From positions 18,623 through 82,622 of the forward strand of contig JAQYBD010000106.1 in the NCBI GenBank assembly GCA_029338835.1: a DNA stretch of 64,000 nucleotides. Reading direction: 5' to 3'. Source of the stretch: Selenomonadaceae bacterium. GTDB taxonomy: Bacteria; Bacillota; Negativicutes; Selenomonadales; Selenomonadaceae. The position numbers were made by a program, and so were the translations under genes. This document shows, one piece after another, positions 8,477 through 17,619 of the stretch (position 1 is its first letter; the number at the start of each line of letters is the position of its first letter). Below the pieces are notes generated by a model, which searched no databases, was not told where the DNA came from, and worked only from the letters and a program-made list of their open reading frames with translations.

Positions 8477-9514
8477 TCAAATATTATCGATATCTTTTTT
8501 GGCAAAGTTCGTGAACAGCATCTGAGCAAATTTTTCGCCATCCGCATTCAATGCGACTTTTGCGGTAATGGGATCTTTACCTTTCTTGGTATTGTGTACG
8601 TCTGCGACCATGCGGCCATCACAGATCCCCCCAGAGATATCGATATCGACATTGGCGTCCACATATTCTGTGACGACAGATTCATCGATGAGATAGGCAA
8701 TGGTCAGGGCATCGTGGATAGGCGCGCGGTCATTGTCGTACCGGTACAGGACGACGCTGCCAACGGTTCCCGGTGTATGACGAAGGTCGTAGTTGTGCTG
8801 CGATACATCATTGACTTTCAGATTGTCGATACGTTTTTGCACCATGACGGATGTGAATTTTGCTGCCGGTGTTCCCAGGTCAGAAAGTTCTTTGACTTGA
8901 TCTTCTGTGATGCAGGCGCGCCAGGTAGCATCGAGTGGCAGGATGACCTTGGGGATTGGCGAATCCATGACAATCTTGGCCGCCTCCGGGTCAGCGTAGA
9001 AATTGAATTCGGCTGCCGAGCTGGCATTTGCTCCCGTGTGACCACCACCCATGATGACCAGTTGTTTGATTTTATCTGCGATGCGTGGTTCGATGCGCAG
9101 GGCCATGGCAATATTGGTCAGCGGACCGACAGCCGCCACATAGATATCGCCTTCGCTCTCCATGAGCTTTTTTACCAGATAGAAGACGGCATGTTCTGGC
9201 TGCGGCTTGATCTTTGCTTCGGGCAGCGGCAGGAAATCCCCATGACAGTCGTTGCGCGTTACTCGTGGCAGGTCTGGTTTGCGCGTTGGGATCTCGTTGC
9301 AGATAATAGGATTTTCACAGCCGCGGTAGACGGGGACTTTGGAGTTCATGAACTGTACTACACGCAGGGCATTTTCCGTTGTTTTGGGAACGATGCGGTT
9401 GCCGTTGACTGTCGTGATCGCCTGCAGATCGATCTTATCGGAAAACAGTGCGAGCAGGATGGCAACGGCATCATCGGAGCCTGGATCACAATCGAGAATC
9501 ACCTTTTTTTTCAT
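8477..9514 (-). CDS. Inosine/uridine-preferring nucleoside hydrolase
   Basis: It cleaves the N-glycosidic bond of ribonucleosides to free base and ribose. The calcium-binding N-terminal signature VILDCDPGSDDAVAILLAL is intact, and later family residues appear in TNIAMAL, VIMGGG, NFYADPEAA and APIHDALTIAYL. The start at 9514 (MKKKVILDC) has AAAGG about 9 bases upstream; earlier starts at 9532-9535 are possible. Length is 345 residues. It is the last gene of a four-gene minus-strand operon with a permease, ribokinase and regulator-kinase fusion, which fits nucleoside-to-ribose-5-phosphate salvage. Confidence 0.93.
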   Translation of the reverse strand: MKKKVILDCDPGSDDAVAILLALFSDKIDLQAITTVNGNRIVPKTTENALRVVQFMNSKVPVYRGCENPIICNEIPTRKPDLPRVTRNDCHGDFLPLPEAKIKPQPEHAVFYLVKKLMESEGDIYVAAVGPLTNIAMALRIEPRIADKIKQLVIMGGGHTGANASSAAEFNFYADPEAAKIVMDSPIPKVILPLDATWRACITEDQVKELSDLGTPAAKFTSVMVQKRIDNLKVNDVSQHNYDLRHTPGTVGSVVLYRYDNDRAPIHDALTIAYLIDESVVTEYVDANVDIDISGGICDGRMVADVHNTKKGKDPITAKVALNADGEKFAQMLFTNFAKKDIDNI

Positions 9515-9574
9515 GACACATCTACCTTTCATCAAGTAATGGAAAGAGGAATGACGGCAATGATACGGGGAGTC

Positions 9575-10951
9575 TTACATCGTGAATACGTAAGAAGCCG
9601 CAATATCGACGAGAAGCATAATGAACAGCAAGGGAGCTGTACGCTTGGCCAGCATGATGGGTTCAATGCCTGCCGTTCCTGCGATGGCAATCAGGGCACC
9701 GCAAACCGGTGAGGAAGCGCGCCCGATGGAAGTGGCCAGTTCCATCGGCAGCAGCAGGGTCAGCGTCGGTACGCCGAGCTTGGCTGCAATCGCTGGGGTC
9801 AGAGGCCCAAAGGCGAAGAACGGAGCAGCACCGCTGCCCATGATGATGGCAAAGCCGTAGGTGATGCCGGTGAGAACAATCATGATGATCAGGACAGCAC
9901 CCTGCATATCCGCAATCATACTGGTGAATACGGAGATGCCTCCCAGGATCTTGATGCCTTGGGCAAAGACCGAGGCGGAGATGATGATGGAAACGACTGA
10001 TACAAATGCCTTGCCCATGGCCTGCAGGATGACAACCATATCGTTCGGGATGGCACTGCGATCCTGGCGGCGCAGATATTCGATGAGGAACGTCAGAGCA
10101 AAGCCGATGAAGTTGGCACTGATGACATCAATCTTCGTGGAAGGGATGAAGTAATCAGCAAAGACGATGATCAGAGGAACGAGCGGCAGCAGGACATAGA
10201 AAGCAGGTACATCGGGATCGTCCAGTACTTCGATGTCTTTCTTTACCGCATTGTTTTCCTGGTTGGCGGCGCGGGCGGCATCCCGTGCGTCCATATAGCG
10301 GTAATAGAAAGGAATCAGCACGGCGGTGACCAGGATGATGCAGATGGCCACTTTCCATTGGTACTGGAGGAAAAGGTCGACAACATTCATATCTGCTACC
10401 GTTGACATAAAGATCGTACTGCCGTCATTGGGACCGTAGTCCAGGCAGAGCAGCGCCAGTACCGATGCGCTGGTGATGGTGCGGATACCGAGTGCCTGCA
10501 GGACAGGAAAGACGGTTGCCAGCATCAGGACGGCCAGGCTGGCCTGGCTGGTCAGCACGAGCTTCAACGCCATGCCAATCAGGAAAAAGACGCTGAGGAT
10601 CATGTATTTATTCCTGATTCCGCCAAGTACGCGGCTGGCCATGAAAGCCAGTTTTGTCGAAGCCTGGATGTGTTTCATATAAGTGGCGTAGCCGGTGACG
10701 ACCATGATGATGGCACCGACGCCAGCGACATTGGATTTGAATGTTTTTGTAATGAAGCCGAAAGCATCTAAGAAGACATTGCCCAGCGTATCTTTGCCCA
10801 AGATGGGCGTGCCGGTAAGCAGGCTGGCTGACATCAGGATGATGAGTCCTGATGCGAAAAATACGAAAATGGCATTATAACGCTTCAAGATCAGTTTTGC
10901 TACAATCACGGCAAAGATGACCGTGAGCCCGATCAACAGCCAATCGAACAT
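9575..10951 (-). CDS. DcuC-family permease, candidate nucleoside/ribose carrier
   Basis: An integral membrane protein of about 458 residues with roughly 12 hydrophobic segments. It belongs by overall pattern to the DcuC/C4-dicarboxylate group (helical hairpins with GLTSQASL-like and PNDGSTIF re-entrant motifs, and SGAAPFFAFGP). The start is fixed by GGAGG ahead of ATG at 10951. Known DcuC proteins move succinate and fumarate. Here it sits between ribokinase and nucleoside hydrolase in one operon, so transport of nucleosides or ribose is the better contextual guess. Family assignment is fairly firm; the substrate is inference. Confidence 0.8.
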   Translation of the reverse strand: MFDWLLIGLTVIFAVIVAKLILKRYNAIFVFFASGLIILMSASLLTGTPILGKDTLGNVFLDAFGFITKTFKSNVAGVGAIIMVVTGYATYMKHIQASTKLAFMASRVLGGIRNKYMILSVFFLIGMALKLVLTSQASLAVLMLATVFPVLQALGIRTITSASVLALLCLDYGPNDGSTIFMSTVADMNVVDLFLQYQWKVAICIILVTAVLIPFYYRYMDARDAARAANQENNAVKKDIEVLDDPDVPAFYVLLPLVPLIIVFADYFIPSTKIDVISANFIGFALTFLIEYLRRQDRSAIPNDMVVILQAMGKAFVSVVSIIISASVFAQGIKILGGISVFTSMIADMQGAVLIIMIVLTGITYGFAIIMGSGAAPFFAFGPLTPAIAAKLGVPTLTLLLPMELATSIGRASSPVCGALIAIAGTAGIEPIMLAKRTAPLLFIMLLVDIAASYVFTM

Positions 10952-10983
10952 GTAAATCGCCTCCATAAATCATACGGTGTGCT

Positions 10984-11901
10984 TCATCTGGATTGAGGAG
11001 AAAACCGGCAAACTTCTTCATATGAGGGAATGGATGACTGTGCGCCTGGACGCGTCACGGCAATGGCGGCTGCCTTGGCGCCGAAGTCGATGGCTGCAGA
11101 AAAATCCTGGCCGTCGAACTGGCTGAGGAAGGATGCGAGAAAACAGTCACCAGCAGCCGTGGTGTCAACGGCTTTTACCGGATACGCCGGGAATTCCCGT
11201 ATGCCGCTGTCCTGGACGAGCAGCGTGCCTTTGCCTCCAAGTGTCACCATGACGTTCTTGACGCCCATTGCGTGGAGCTTTTTGGCAGCACTTACGATTT
11301 CTTCCCGGGTGTTTGTGGGCATCCCCGTCAAGATGGATAACTCCGTCTCGTTCGGTTTGGCAATATCGACGAGTGGAAAGAGGTCAGCCGGCAGGTCCTT
11401 GACGGCCGGAGCCGGATCCAGGATGAGGAGTTTCCCTTTCTGTCGACAGAGCTTTGCTGCCTGGCAGACAATCGGCAAAGGGATTTCCAGCTGCATGACA
11501 ATTGCATCCGCCTGTTCAAAAAGGTCCAGATGATCGAGCAGCAGTGTTTCGTCCAGGTCGTGATTGGCACCGGCGATGACAGTGATGTAATTTTGGCCCT
11601 GCTCATCGATTTCAATGAAGGCCTTGCCAGTTTCCTGGCTGGATAGGCGGATGCTGCTGGTATCCACGCCGGCTGTTTGGAGATTGTGGATCAGCATCTG
11701 GCCAAACGGGTCATCGCCAACGGCTCCAATCATCGCGGTCTTCACGTTCATCCTGGCCAGTGCATACGCCTGGTTGGCGCCCTTGCCGCCCGGAACCATC
11801 TTCATGCTTTTCCCCATGACAGTTTCTCCCGGTTCCGGCCGATGACTGGTATAGACATCGAAGTCCATATTGAGACTGCCGATGACCAATACATGATTCA
11901 T
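10984..11901 (-). CDS. rbsK: Ribokinase
   Basis: It phosphorylates D-ribose to ribose 5-phosphate. The 305-residue PfkB-family protein has the sugar-binding N-terminus GSLNMDFDVYT, the GGKGANQAYALARM motif, the ATP-side region VTLGGKGTLLV, and the catalytic anion hole DTTAAGDCF with its base Asp. It begins 3 bases downstream of the fusion gene's stop and is therefore translationally linked to it. The operon also encodes a nucleoside hydrolase that would supply ribose. Confidence 0.93.
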   Translation of the reverse strand: MNHVLVIGSLNMDFDVYTSHRPEPGETVMGKSMKMVPGGKGANQAYALARMNVKTAMIGAVGDDPFGQMLIHNLQTAGVDTSSIRLSSQETGKAFIEIDEQGQNYITVIAGANHDLDETLLLDHLDLFEQADAIVMQLEIPLPIVCQAAKLCRQKGKLLILDPAPAVKDLPADLFPLVDIAKPNETELSILTGMPTNTREEIVSAAKKLHAMGVKNVMVTLGGKGTLLVQDSGIREFPAYPVKAVDTTAAGDCFLASFLSQFDGQDFSAAIDFGAKAAAIAVTRPGAQSSIPSYEEVCRFSPQSR

Positions 11902-11904
11902 GAG

Positions 11905-13797
11905 CTATTCCTCCTTTTTTACAAAGCGCATCTGGATTTCTTCGCGATAGGATTCCAGCAGGCTGCGCTGGGGCAGCGAGGGCTGGACGCCTGGCCCGGC
12001 AATGCAGAGGCCGGCACTATAGGTGCCAAAGCCGATTGCCGTTTCTATGGGCAGGCCTTCGCTGAGATAAACAGCCAGAGCGCTGATGAAAGCATCGGCT
12101 CCGCCTGTGGTATCGACTGCCTGGATGTCCATGGCAGGGAAATACTGTTGTATCTCCTGATTGCAGAGCAGGCAGCCATCGGCACCGAGGGTGATGATGA
12201 CGTTCTTGACGCCGGATTGCAGGAAGTATCGTGCTTTTTCCTCCAGTGAGGAGGATCCTGGACACAGGACTTCGATTTCCCGGCGGCTGGGAAGGAGATA
12301 GGCAATCTGAGGCAGGAGTGCGGCCGGAAGATGATGGATGTTGGCCGGTTTTACGAAAACGGGGATATGCCTGTGCCGGCAAATCCGCAGGGTTTCTTCG
12401 ATGGCAGGCATGGGGATCTCAGTAGACAGCAGGCAGTAATGTGCATCCGCAAAATATTTTTCCTGTGCTGTGATGTGCTTGCGGCTCAGCAGTCCATTGG
12501 CCCCAGGATAAATCACGATACTGCTTTCCCCCTTTGACGTGATATTGATGTAAGCTGTGCCGGTATCCCGGGACGCGTCGGATAAAACACCAGCCCGGTG
12601 GACGTGATTTTTTTGCAGTTCCCTGAAAATCGTCTGAGCTGCGGCATCCTTTCCCATCATGCCGATGAGATAGGTCTCTGCTCCAAGCCTTGCGGCACCC
12701 ACTGCCTGGTTAGCTCCCTTGCCGCCTGGCGACTGCATGATTTTTTCTGCGGTCAGGTTTTCTCCTGTCACAGGCAGATGGGGAAGGAAGAGATTGCAAT
12801 CCATGTTGATTCCGCCGACGACAATGAGTTTTTGGCCCATCCCTTTCTGAGGCGGGGGCTGGGTACTGCCGCGCGGCAAGATCTTTATCCGCAGATCATC
12901 ATCCGGCGGTGCGGCTTTTGCGTGCGCATCGAGTCGGTTAAGGATCTGGCTGCTTATCTCTGCTGCATAGAGCGGCCAATTGATCCAGGCCGTGGTAATC
13001 CTGCTGGAGAAATCACCTGGATCCTCTTTGCTGCCGAGACAGGCCAGTGAGACATCCTGTGGTATACGCACTCCATGGCTGCGCAGCTCTTCCTGCGTAA
13101 GAGCTGCAGTCTCCCAATCCGAACAGAGGATGGCCGTGCATTCTTTCGGCAGCCAGAAGGACGGCGGTGCGTCCAGCACTTCCGCATCAAGGACCTTTCC
13201 AGCAGGCAGCTGGGCCTCTTGCAACGCCCGCTCGTATCCTTTGGGCCAGAGCCTACTCCCGTCTTTACTGATTCCCAGGATATGACGATGGCCGAGCGAG
13301 AGGAGATAGTTTATCATGTGATAAGCGGCCTCTTCTTTGATGGAGGGCAGGGGGATCGCTGCGGGACTTTTTTGGCTTGTCGGCCAGAAAATGGGGAGAC
13401 TGGAGGCTGCTGCTGTGAGCGATCGGGGTGGGTCCTTGGTCAGAGCCAGGATCGCTTCTGCATGCTGTTGCTTGATGGTATCCATGAGGTATGCTTGCGC
13501 ATCCGAGGCGTAGGGCAGGACCAGCAGAGCATAGCCGCTCTTGGCAAATTCTTTTGTCAGAGCTGACAGGAAACACATGCTGTCTGTATTGTCGATATCG
13601 GTCACGATTCCCACGATCCTGCTTTGCCGTGCGTGTTCCTGCAGGATTTCCTGGTAGGGGCGATACTGATATTTTTCGATGATTGCCAGGACTTTTTGCC
13701 GGGTACTGTCCCGGATGCCCTTGTCCTTATGGTGAATGACTTTTGAGACAGTGGCTGGTGATACCCCGGCCATTTCGGCGATATCCCTGATGTTCAA
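11905..13797 (-). CDS. LacI-type transcriptional regulator fused to a PfkB/ribokinase domain
   Basis: A 630-residue two-part protein. Residues 1-55 are a LacI helix-turn-helix (IRDIAEMAGVSPATVSKVIH). Residues 58-310 follow the LacI/periplasmic-binding fold (IVGIVTDIDN, HRHILGIS, WPKGYERAL). Residues 323-615 are a complete PfkB kinase: GGINMDCNLF, the sugar motif GGKGANQAVGAARLG, and DTTGGADAF, with the catalytic Asp kept but GGAD in place of the usual (A/G)AGD. There is no stop or frame break between the parts. It heads the operon and probably controls it, sensing or phosphorylating a ribose-type sugar. Whether the kinase is active cannot be told from sequence. Confidence 0.9.
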   Translation of the reverse strand: MNIRDIAEMAGVSPATVSKVIHHKDKGIRDSTRQKVLAIIEKYQYRPYQEILQEHARQSRIVGIVTDIDNTDSMCFLSALTKEFAKSGYALLVLPYASDAQAYLMDTIKQQHAEAILALTKDPPRSLTAAASSLPIFWPTSQKSPAAIPLPSIKEEAAYHMINYLLSLGHRHILGISKDGSRLWPKGYERALQEAQLPAGKVLDAEVLDAPPSFWLPKECTAILCSDWETAALTQEELRSHGVRIPQDVSLACLGSKEDPGDFSSRITTAWINWPLYAAEISSQILNRLDAHAKAAPPDDDLRIKILPRGSTQPPPQKGMGQKLIVVGGINMDCNLFLPHLPVTGENLTAEKIMQSPGGKGANQAVGAARLGAETYLIGMMGKDAAAQTIFRELQKNHVHRAGVLSDASRDTGTAYINITSKGESSIVIYPGANGLLSRKHITAQEKYFADAHYCLLSTEIPMPAIEETLRICRHRHIPVFVKPANIHHLPAALLPQIAYLLPSRREIEVLCPGSSSLEEKARYFLQSGVKNVIITLGADGCLLCNQEIQQYFPAMDIQAVDTTGGADAFISALAVYLSEGLPIETAIGFGTYSAGLCIAGPGVQPSLPQRSLLESYREEIQMRFVKKEE

Positions 13798-13827
13798 GGT
13801 GTTTCCCTCCTTTCTTGTTTAATTTGA

Positions 13828-13852
13828 GAAACAGTTTTCATAAAACTATTTC
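13828..13852 (-). promoter_or_regulatory. Palindromic operator for the regulator-kinase operon
   Basis: GAAACAGTTTT (13828-13838) and AAAACTATTTC (13842-13852) form an inverted repeat, 10 of 11 positions matching, around a 3-base centre. It lies just downstream of the expected transcription start and 31 bases before the first codon, a classic repression site. The regulator encoded next to it is the obvious candidate. Confidence 0.65.
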
Positions 13853-13870
13853 TTTTTAAATGATGATGTC

Positions 13871-13899
13871 ATTGTATCGCATTTTACGCGTTTTGTCAA
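13871..13899 (-). promoter_or_regulatory. Promoter of the nucleoside/ribose operon
   Basis: On the minus strand a consensus TTGACA (13899-13894) and TACAAT (13876-13871) are separated by 17 bases. The start of transcription would be near 13864. Confidence 0.8.
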
Positions 13900-14013
13900 T
13901 TTTTTCTTATCAATCATATTTGTTTTGGCGCATTGGGACGAGAAGAATTTTCCTGTGAGTCTGGGGATGACGGTGCGCGAAACAGGTATTGCGGGAGCGA
14001 TATATACTACGGG

Positions 14014-14053
14014 CAGCAAAAGGCCCCATAAACCGATTGGTTTACGGGGCCTT
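14014..14053 (-). terminator. Terminator downstream of accC
   Basis: AAGGCCCC-A-TAAACC and GGTTTA-C-GGGGCCTT form a long stem with one mismatch around GATT. On the minus strand it is followed by TTTT. It lies 18 bases past the accC stop. Confidence 0.65.
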
Positions 14054-14070
14054 GCAGAAGATTCGGGATA

Positions 14071-15480
14071 TCAGGCGTAGTACATGCTGGCACTGATGGA
14101 ATTGGCCAGTTCTTCCTTGCTCATATCCTTGAGGTTCTTGGGTTCCTGTTCATAAGAACGGATGCGGTTCTTGATGAACTGAGTATCGATGTTGCCCGTG
14201 CGGAAGCAGATATCCTTGAGGATCTTCTTGTGCAGGGAGACCGTGGTCTTGACGCCGTCGATGCGGAATTCATTGAGGGCACGCTGCATGATCTTGATGG
14301 CATCGCCGCGTGTACGGCCATGCACGATGATCTTGGCAATCATGGAATCGTAGTATGGCTCAATGGCAAGACCGGCGGTTACGCCGCTGTCGAAACGGAC
14401 ACGCGGCCCGCTCGGTTCGTGCATGAAGTGGATCTGTCCCGGCGACGGCATGAAGTTATTTTCCGGGTCTTCCGCGTTGATGCGGCATTCAATGGCATGG
14501 CCTTTGAAATGGATATCATCCTGAGCAATGTCCAGGGGATCTCCCGAGGCAATACGGATCTGGGTACGCACGAGATCGATGCCAGTGACGGCTTCGGTGA
14601 TGCCGTGTTCTACCTGGATGCGCGGATTGATTTCCATGAAATAGAATTCATTGTTTGAGAGGTCGAGCAGGAATTCCACCGTGCCGATATTGGAGTAATG
14701 GACACTCTTGGCCGCTTTGACCGCCAGGTTGCCGACACGTTCACGCATGTCCTGTGTCAGTGCGATGGATGGCGATTCTTCGAGCAGTTTCTGGTTGCGG
14801 CGCTGGATGGAGCATTCGCGTTCGCCAAGATGGATCACTTCGCCGTAATTATCGGCGACGATTTGCACTTCGATGTGGCGGGAGCGTTCGATATAATGCT
14901 CGAAATAATACTTGGTTTTCGTGACATCGACGAGGTAATCAAGGATATTGCGCAGGTCTTTTTCGTCGTGTGCCACGCACATGCCTTTGCCGCCGCCGCC
15001 CGCAACCGGCTTCAGGATGACGGGGTAGCCAACTTCAGCGGCCGCTTCGATAGCCTCTTCCTTGTCGTGGAGCGGGTCGCTGCCCTTGGCCATGGGGATG
15101 CCCGATGGGGCGATGGAGGCACGTGCCACATCCTTGTCGCCGACAAGGCGGATGGTCTCCGGCATCGGTCCAATCCAGGTCAAGCCGATGCTCGTGACCT
15201 GCTCTGCGAAATCGGCGTCTTCGGAGAGGAAGCCATAGCCGGGATGGATGGCATCGGCATCCATATCGATGGCCGCGCGCAGGATGGCTGTCTTGTTGAG
15301 GTAGCTGTCCGAGGCGTCTGCGCCGCCGACACAGACTTTATGATCCGCCAGCTGTACGTGCAGCGCATTGGCATCGGCTTCGGAGTAAATGGCAATCGTC
15401 TCAATATCGAGTTCCTGGCAGGCACGGATGATGCGCACTGCGATTTCACCGCGATTGGCGATCAGGATGCGTTTGAACAT
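14071..15480 (-). CDS. accC: Biotin carboxylase subunit (AccC-like)
   Basis: ATP-dependent carboxylation of a biotin carrier. The 469-residue protein begins MFKRILIANRGEIAVRII and has the ATP-grasp glycine loop GGGGKGM, the HIEVQIVADNYG and GERECSIQRRNQK strands, the catalytic EMNPR-type region as FMEINPRIQVEHGITEAV, and the biotin carboxylase C-terminal domain. A 25-residue extra tail follows. No biotin carrier or carboxyltransferase gene is adjacent, so it could serve acetyl-CoA, pyruvate or methylmalonyl-type carboxylation elsewhere. It is transcribed alone, divergent from uvrC. Confidence 0.92.
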   Translation of the reverse strand: MFKRILIANRGEIAVRIIRACQELDIETIAIYSEADANALHVQLADHKVCVGGADASDSYLNKTAILRAAIDMDADAIHPGYGFLSEDADFAEQVTSIGLTWIGPMPETIRLVGDKDVARASIAPSGIPMAKGSDPLHDKEEAIEAAAEVGYPVILKPVAGGGGKGMCVAHDEKDLRNILDYLVDVTKTKYYFEHYIERSRHIEVQIVADNYGEVIHLGERECSIQRRNQKLLEESPSIALTQDMRERVGNLAVKAAKSVHYSNIGTVEFLLDLSNNEFYFMEINPRIQVEHGITEAVTGIDLVRTQIRIASGDPLDIAQDDIHFKGHAIECRINAEDPENNFMPSPGQIHFMHEPSGPRVRFDSGVTAGLAIEPYYDSMIAKIIVHGRTRGDAIKIMQRALNEFRIDGVKTTVSLHKKILKDICFRTGNIDTQFIKNRIRSYEQEPKNLKDMSKEELANSISASMYYA

Positions 15481-15587
15481 GGAAGAACCCCCTTCAGTTT
15501 ACAATATATCTATATTTCGTCTTATTTCATCGTCATTCGTAAAACATCAGATTCTATAACCTGCTGCTAATTTTCGAACATGAATAG

Positions 15588-15616
15588 ATTCTAGCATATG
15601 CGTCTAAGAATTGCAA
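15588..15616 (-). promoter_or_regulatory. Promoter of accC
   Basis: On the minus strand TTGCAA (15616-15611) and TAGAAT (15593-15588) have a 17-base spacer. They lie about 110 bases upstream of the accC start, leaving a long leader in which I see no clear element. Confidence 0.6.
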
Positions 15617-15741
15617 TAATAACCATGAAGAATTGTATCAATAGCATGAAAGAATAATTAATACATGTATACAAAGCCATGATGGCAGGCGGCGGGCTTT
15701 CGATGTATAATAAAGGCATCATTTGTTTGTGGAGGATGAGG

Positions 15742-17577
15742 ATGACAGATATCGTAGCGGAGAAGCTCAAATTGCTGCCGGAGAGTCCCGGCGTTTATAT
15801 CATGAAAGATGAACACGGCCACATCATCTATGTGGGGAAAGCCGTGGTCCTCAAGAATCGCGTGCGTCAGTATTTCCAGAACAATCGCAGCCATACGCCG
15901 AAGGTCCGGGCCATGGTCTCTCATGTAGCCGATTTTGAGATTATCATGACGCATACGGAAGTCGAGGCCTTGATCCTCGAATGCAATCTCATCAAGAAGC
16001 ATCGTCCGCGTTACAACATCAGTCTCAAGGACGATAAGAGCTATCCGTATGTCAAGGTCACAGTGGGGGAGGAATATCCGCGTGTTTTCCTGACCCATCG
16101 AGTACAGAAGGATGGCGCGCGTTATTTCGGTCCATATACGAATGTCACGGCTGTGCATGAGAGCTTGAAACTCCTGCGCCGCTTGTTCCCGCTGCGCACC
16201 TGCCGCCATCTGCAGGAGCGCCCGTGCCTGGAGTATCACATCCGCCGCTGCCTGGCGCCGTGTGCGGGCAAGGTCACGAAGGAAGAATACGATGCGATGA
16301 TTCGCGCCGTGCTGCTCTTCCTGGAAGGACGTACAGAGGATGTGGAGCGCGAACTCGCGCAGCGCATGGCGAAGGCTGCGGAAGCGTATCATTTTGAAGT
16401 GGCCGCGCGCCTGCGCGATCAGCTTCAGGCTGTGAAGAAGGTGGCAGAGAAGCAGAATATTGTCACGGGAGCCGGCAACCAGGATGCGGTCGGCATGGCT
16501 CGTTCGGAAATTGGCGTCTGTGTGCAGATCTTTTTCATCCGAGCCGGCAAGATGATCGGGCGTGAGCATTTCCTGCTGCAGGGCAGCGAGGAAGAGAGCG
16601 ACGAGGACATCCTCACGGCCTTCCTGCAGCAGTATTACCATCGTGCGACGTTCATCCCGCAGGAAGTCCTGTTGCCGATGGCCTTGCCGGAGGCAGAGCG
16701 GGAACTCCTCGAAGCATTCCTGCAGGAGAAGAAGCAGCAGGGGAAAGTCAACCTGCTTTGCCCGCAGCGCGGCACGAAGCATGATATCGTGGCGATGGCT
16801 GCCAGCAATGCTGAAAAATATCTAGCGGATGAGGCTGCACGCATCAAGCGGGCCAATGAACAGACGCTCGGAGCGGTGGAAGAACTTGGCCGGTATCTCG
16901 GTCTCAAGACGCCGCCTCATCGCATGGAATGTTTCGATATCTCACATATCCAGGGCTCAGAGACGGTAGCGTCCATGGTTGTCTTTGAGGGCGGCCTGCC
17001 GAAGAAATCAGCTTATCGCCGCTTCAAGATCCGCAGTACGGAGGGCAAGCCGGATGATTTCCTCTCGATGCGTGAGGTGACGACGCGGCGTTATGTCGGC
17101 TTGCCGGAGGATGAACTCCCGGACCTCATCGTCATTGATGGCGGCAAGGGGCAGCTTTCATCGGCACTTGAGATCATCCGCGGTGCCGGTCATAAGGATG
17201 TGCCGGTCGTGGGGCTGGCAAAACAGTTTGAACTCGTATTCACCGAGGGGAATCCCGAGCCTGTTGTCCTGCCGCGCCATAGTCAGGCACTCTATCTCAT
17301 CCAGCGTATCCGTGATGAGGCGCATCGTTTTGCCATCACATACCATCGCAAACTGCGCGGCAAGCGCAATCTCGTTTCCATCCTGGATCATATTGTCGGC
17401 ATCGGTCCAAAGAGGCGTCAGGCGCTGCGGTCACATTTTGGCTCTTTGGCGCGCATCAAGGAGGCAGATGTTGAGGAGCTGGCTGCTGTGGATGGCATGA
17501 ACAGGCCTGCTGCCGAGGCGGTCTATCAGTTCTTCCAGACCAGGAAGGAATGGCGCGGCGGGCACCTGACTTTGTGA
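15742..17577 (+). CDS. uvrC: Excinuclease ABC subunit C
   Basis: It makes both incisions in nucleotide excision repair. The chosen ATG follows GGAGGATGAGG by a few bases; a TATAAT at 15706-15711 lies within the longer reading frame, which argues against the upstream start. The 611-residue protein has the GIY-YIG nuclease domain (GVYIMKDEHGHIIYVGK), a Cys-rich strand (CLEYHIRRCLAPC), a UVR domain near residue 200, the RNase H-like nuclease (MECFDISHIQG, LIVIDGGKGQ) and C-terminal HhH repeats (IGPKRRQAL). All parts are intact. Confidence 0.96.
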   Translation: MTDIVAEKLKLLPESPGVYIMKDEHGHIIYVGKAVVLKNRVRQYFQNNRSHTPKVRAMVSHVADFEIIMTHTEVEALILECNLIKKHRPRYNISLKDDKSYPYVKVTVGEEYPRVFLTHRVQKDGARYFGPYTNVTAVHESLKLLRRLFPLRTCRHLQERPCLEYHIRRCLAPCAGKVTKEEYDAMIRAVLLFLEGRTEDVERELAQRMAKAAEAYHFEVAARLRDQLQAVKKVAEKQNIVTGAGNQDAVGMARSEIGVCVQIFFIRAGKMIGREHFLLQGSEEESDEDILTAFLQQYYHRATFIPQEVLLPMALPEAERELLEAFLQEKKQQGKVNLLCPQRGTKHDIVAMAASNAEKYLADEAARIKRANEQTLGAVEELGRYLGLKTPPHRMECFDISHIQGSETVASMVVFEGGLPKKSAYRRFKIRSTEGKPDDFLSMREVTTRRYVGLPEDELPDLIVIDGGKGQLSSALEIIRGAGHKDVPVVGLAKQFELVFTEGNPEPVVLPRHSQALYLIQRIRDEAHRFAITYHRKLRGKRNLVSILDHIVGIGPKRRQALRSHFGSLARIKEADVEELAAVDGMNRPAAEAVYQFFQTRKEWRGGHLTL

Positions 17578-17619
17578 GTCACAGGAAATCGCCGGGGCTA
17601 TTGGCATGGAGGTGTGCAT

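Noticed and set aside
8402..9712. A 436-codon plus-strand frame over the nucleoside hydrolase and permease end
   Set aside because: It runs antisense to two genes with clear family motifs and crosses their intergenic gap and a terminator.
9575..10951. Succinate/fumarate exchange for the fumarate reductase as the role of the DcuC-like permease
   Set aside because: Family membership allows it, but the gene is in an operon with ribokinase and nucleoside hydrolase, 8 kb from mfrA and on the other strand. Kept only as an alternative.
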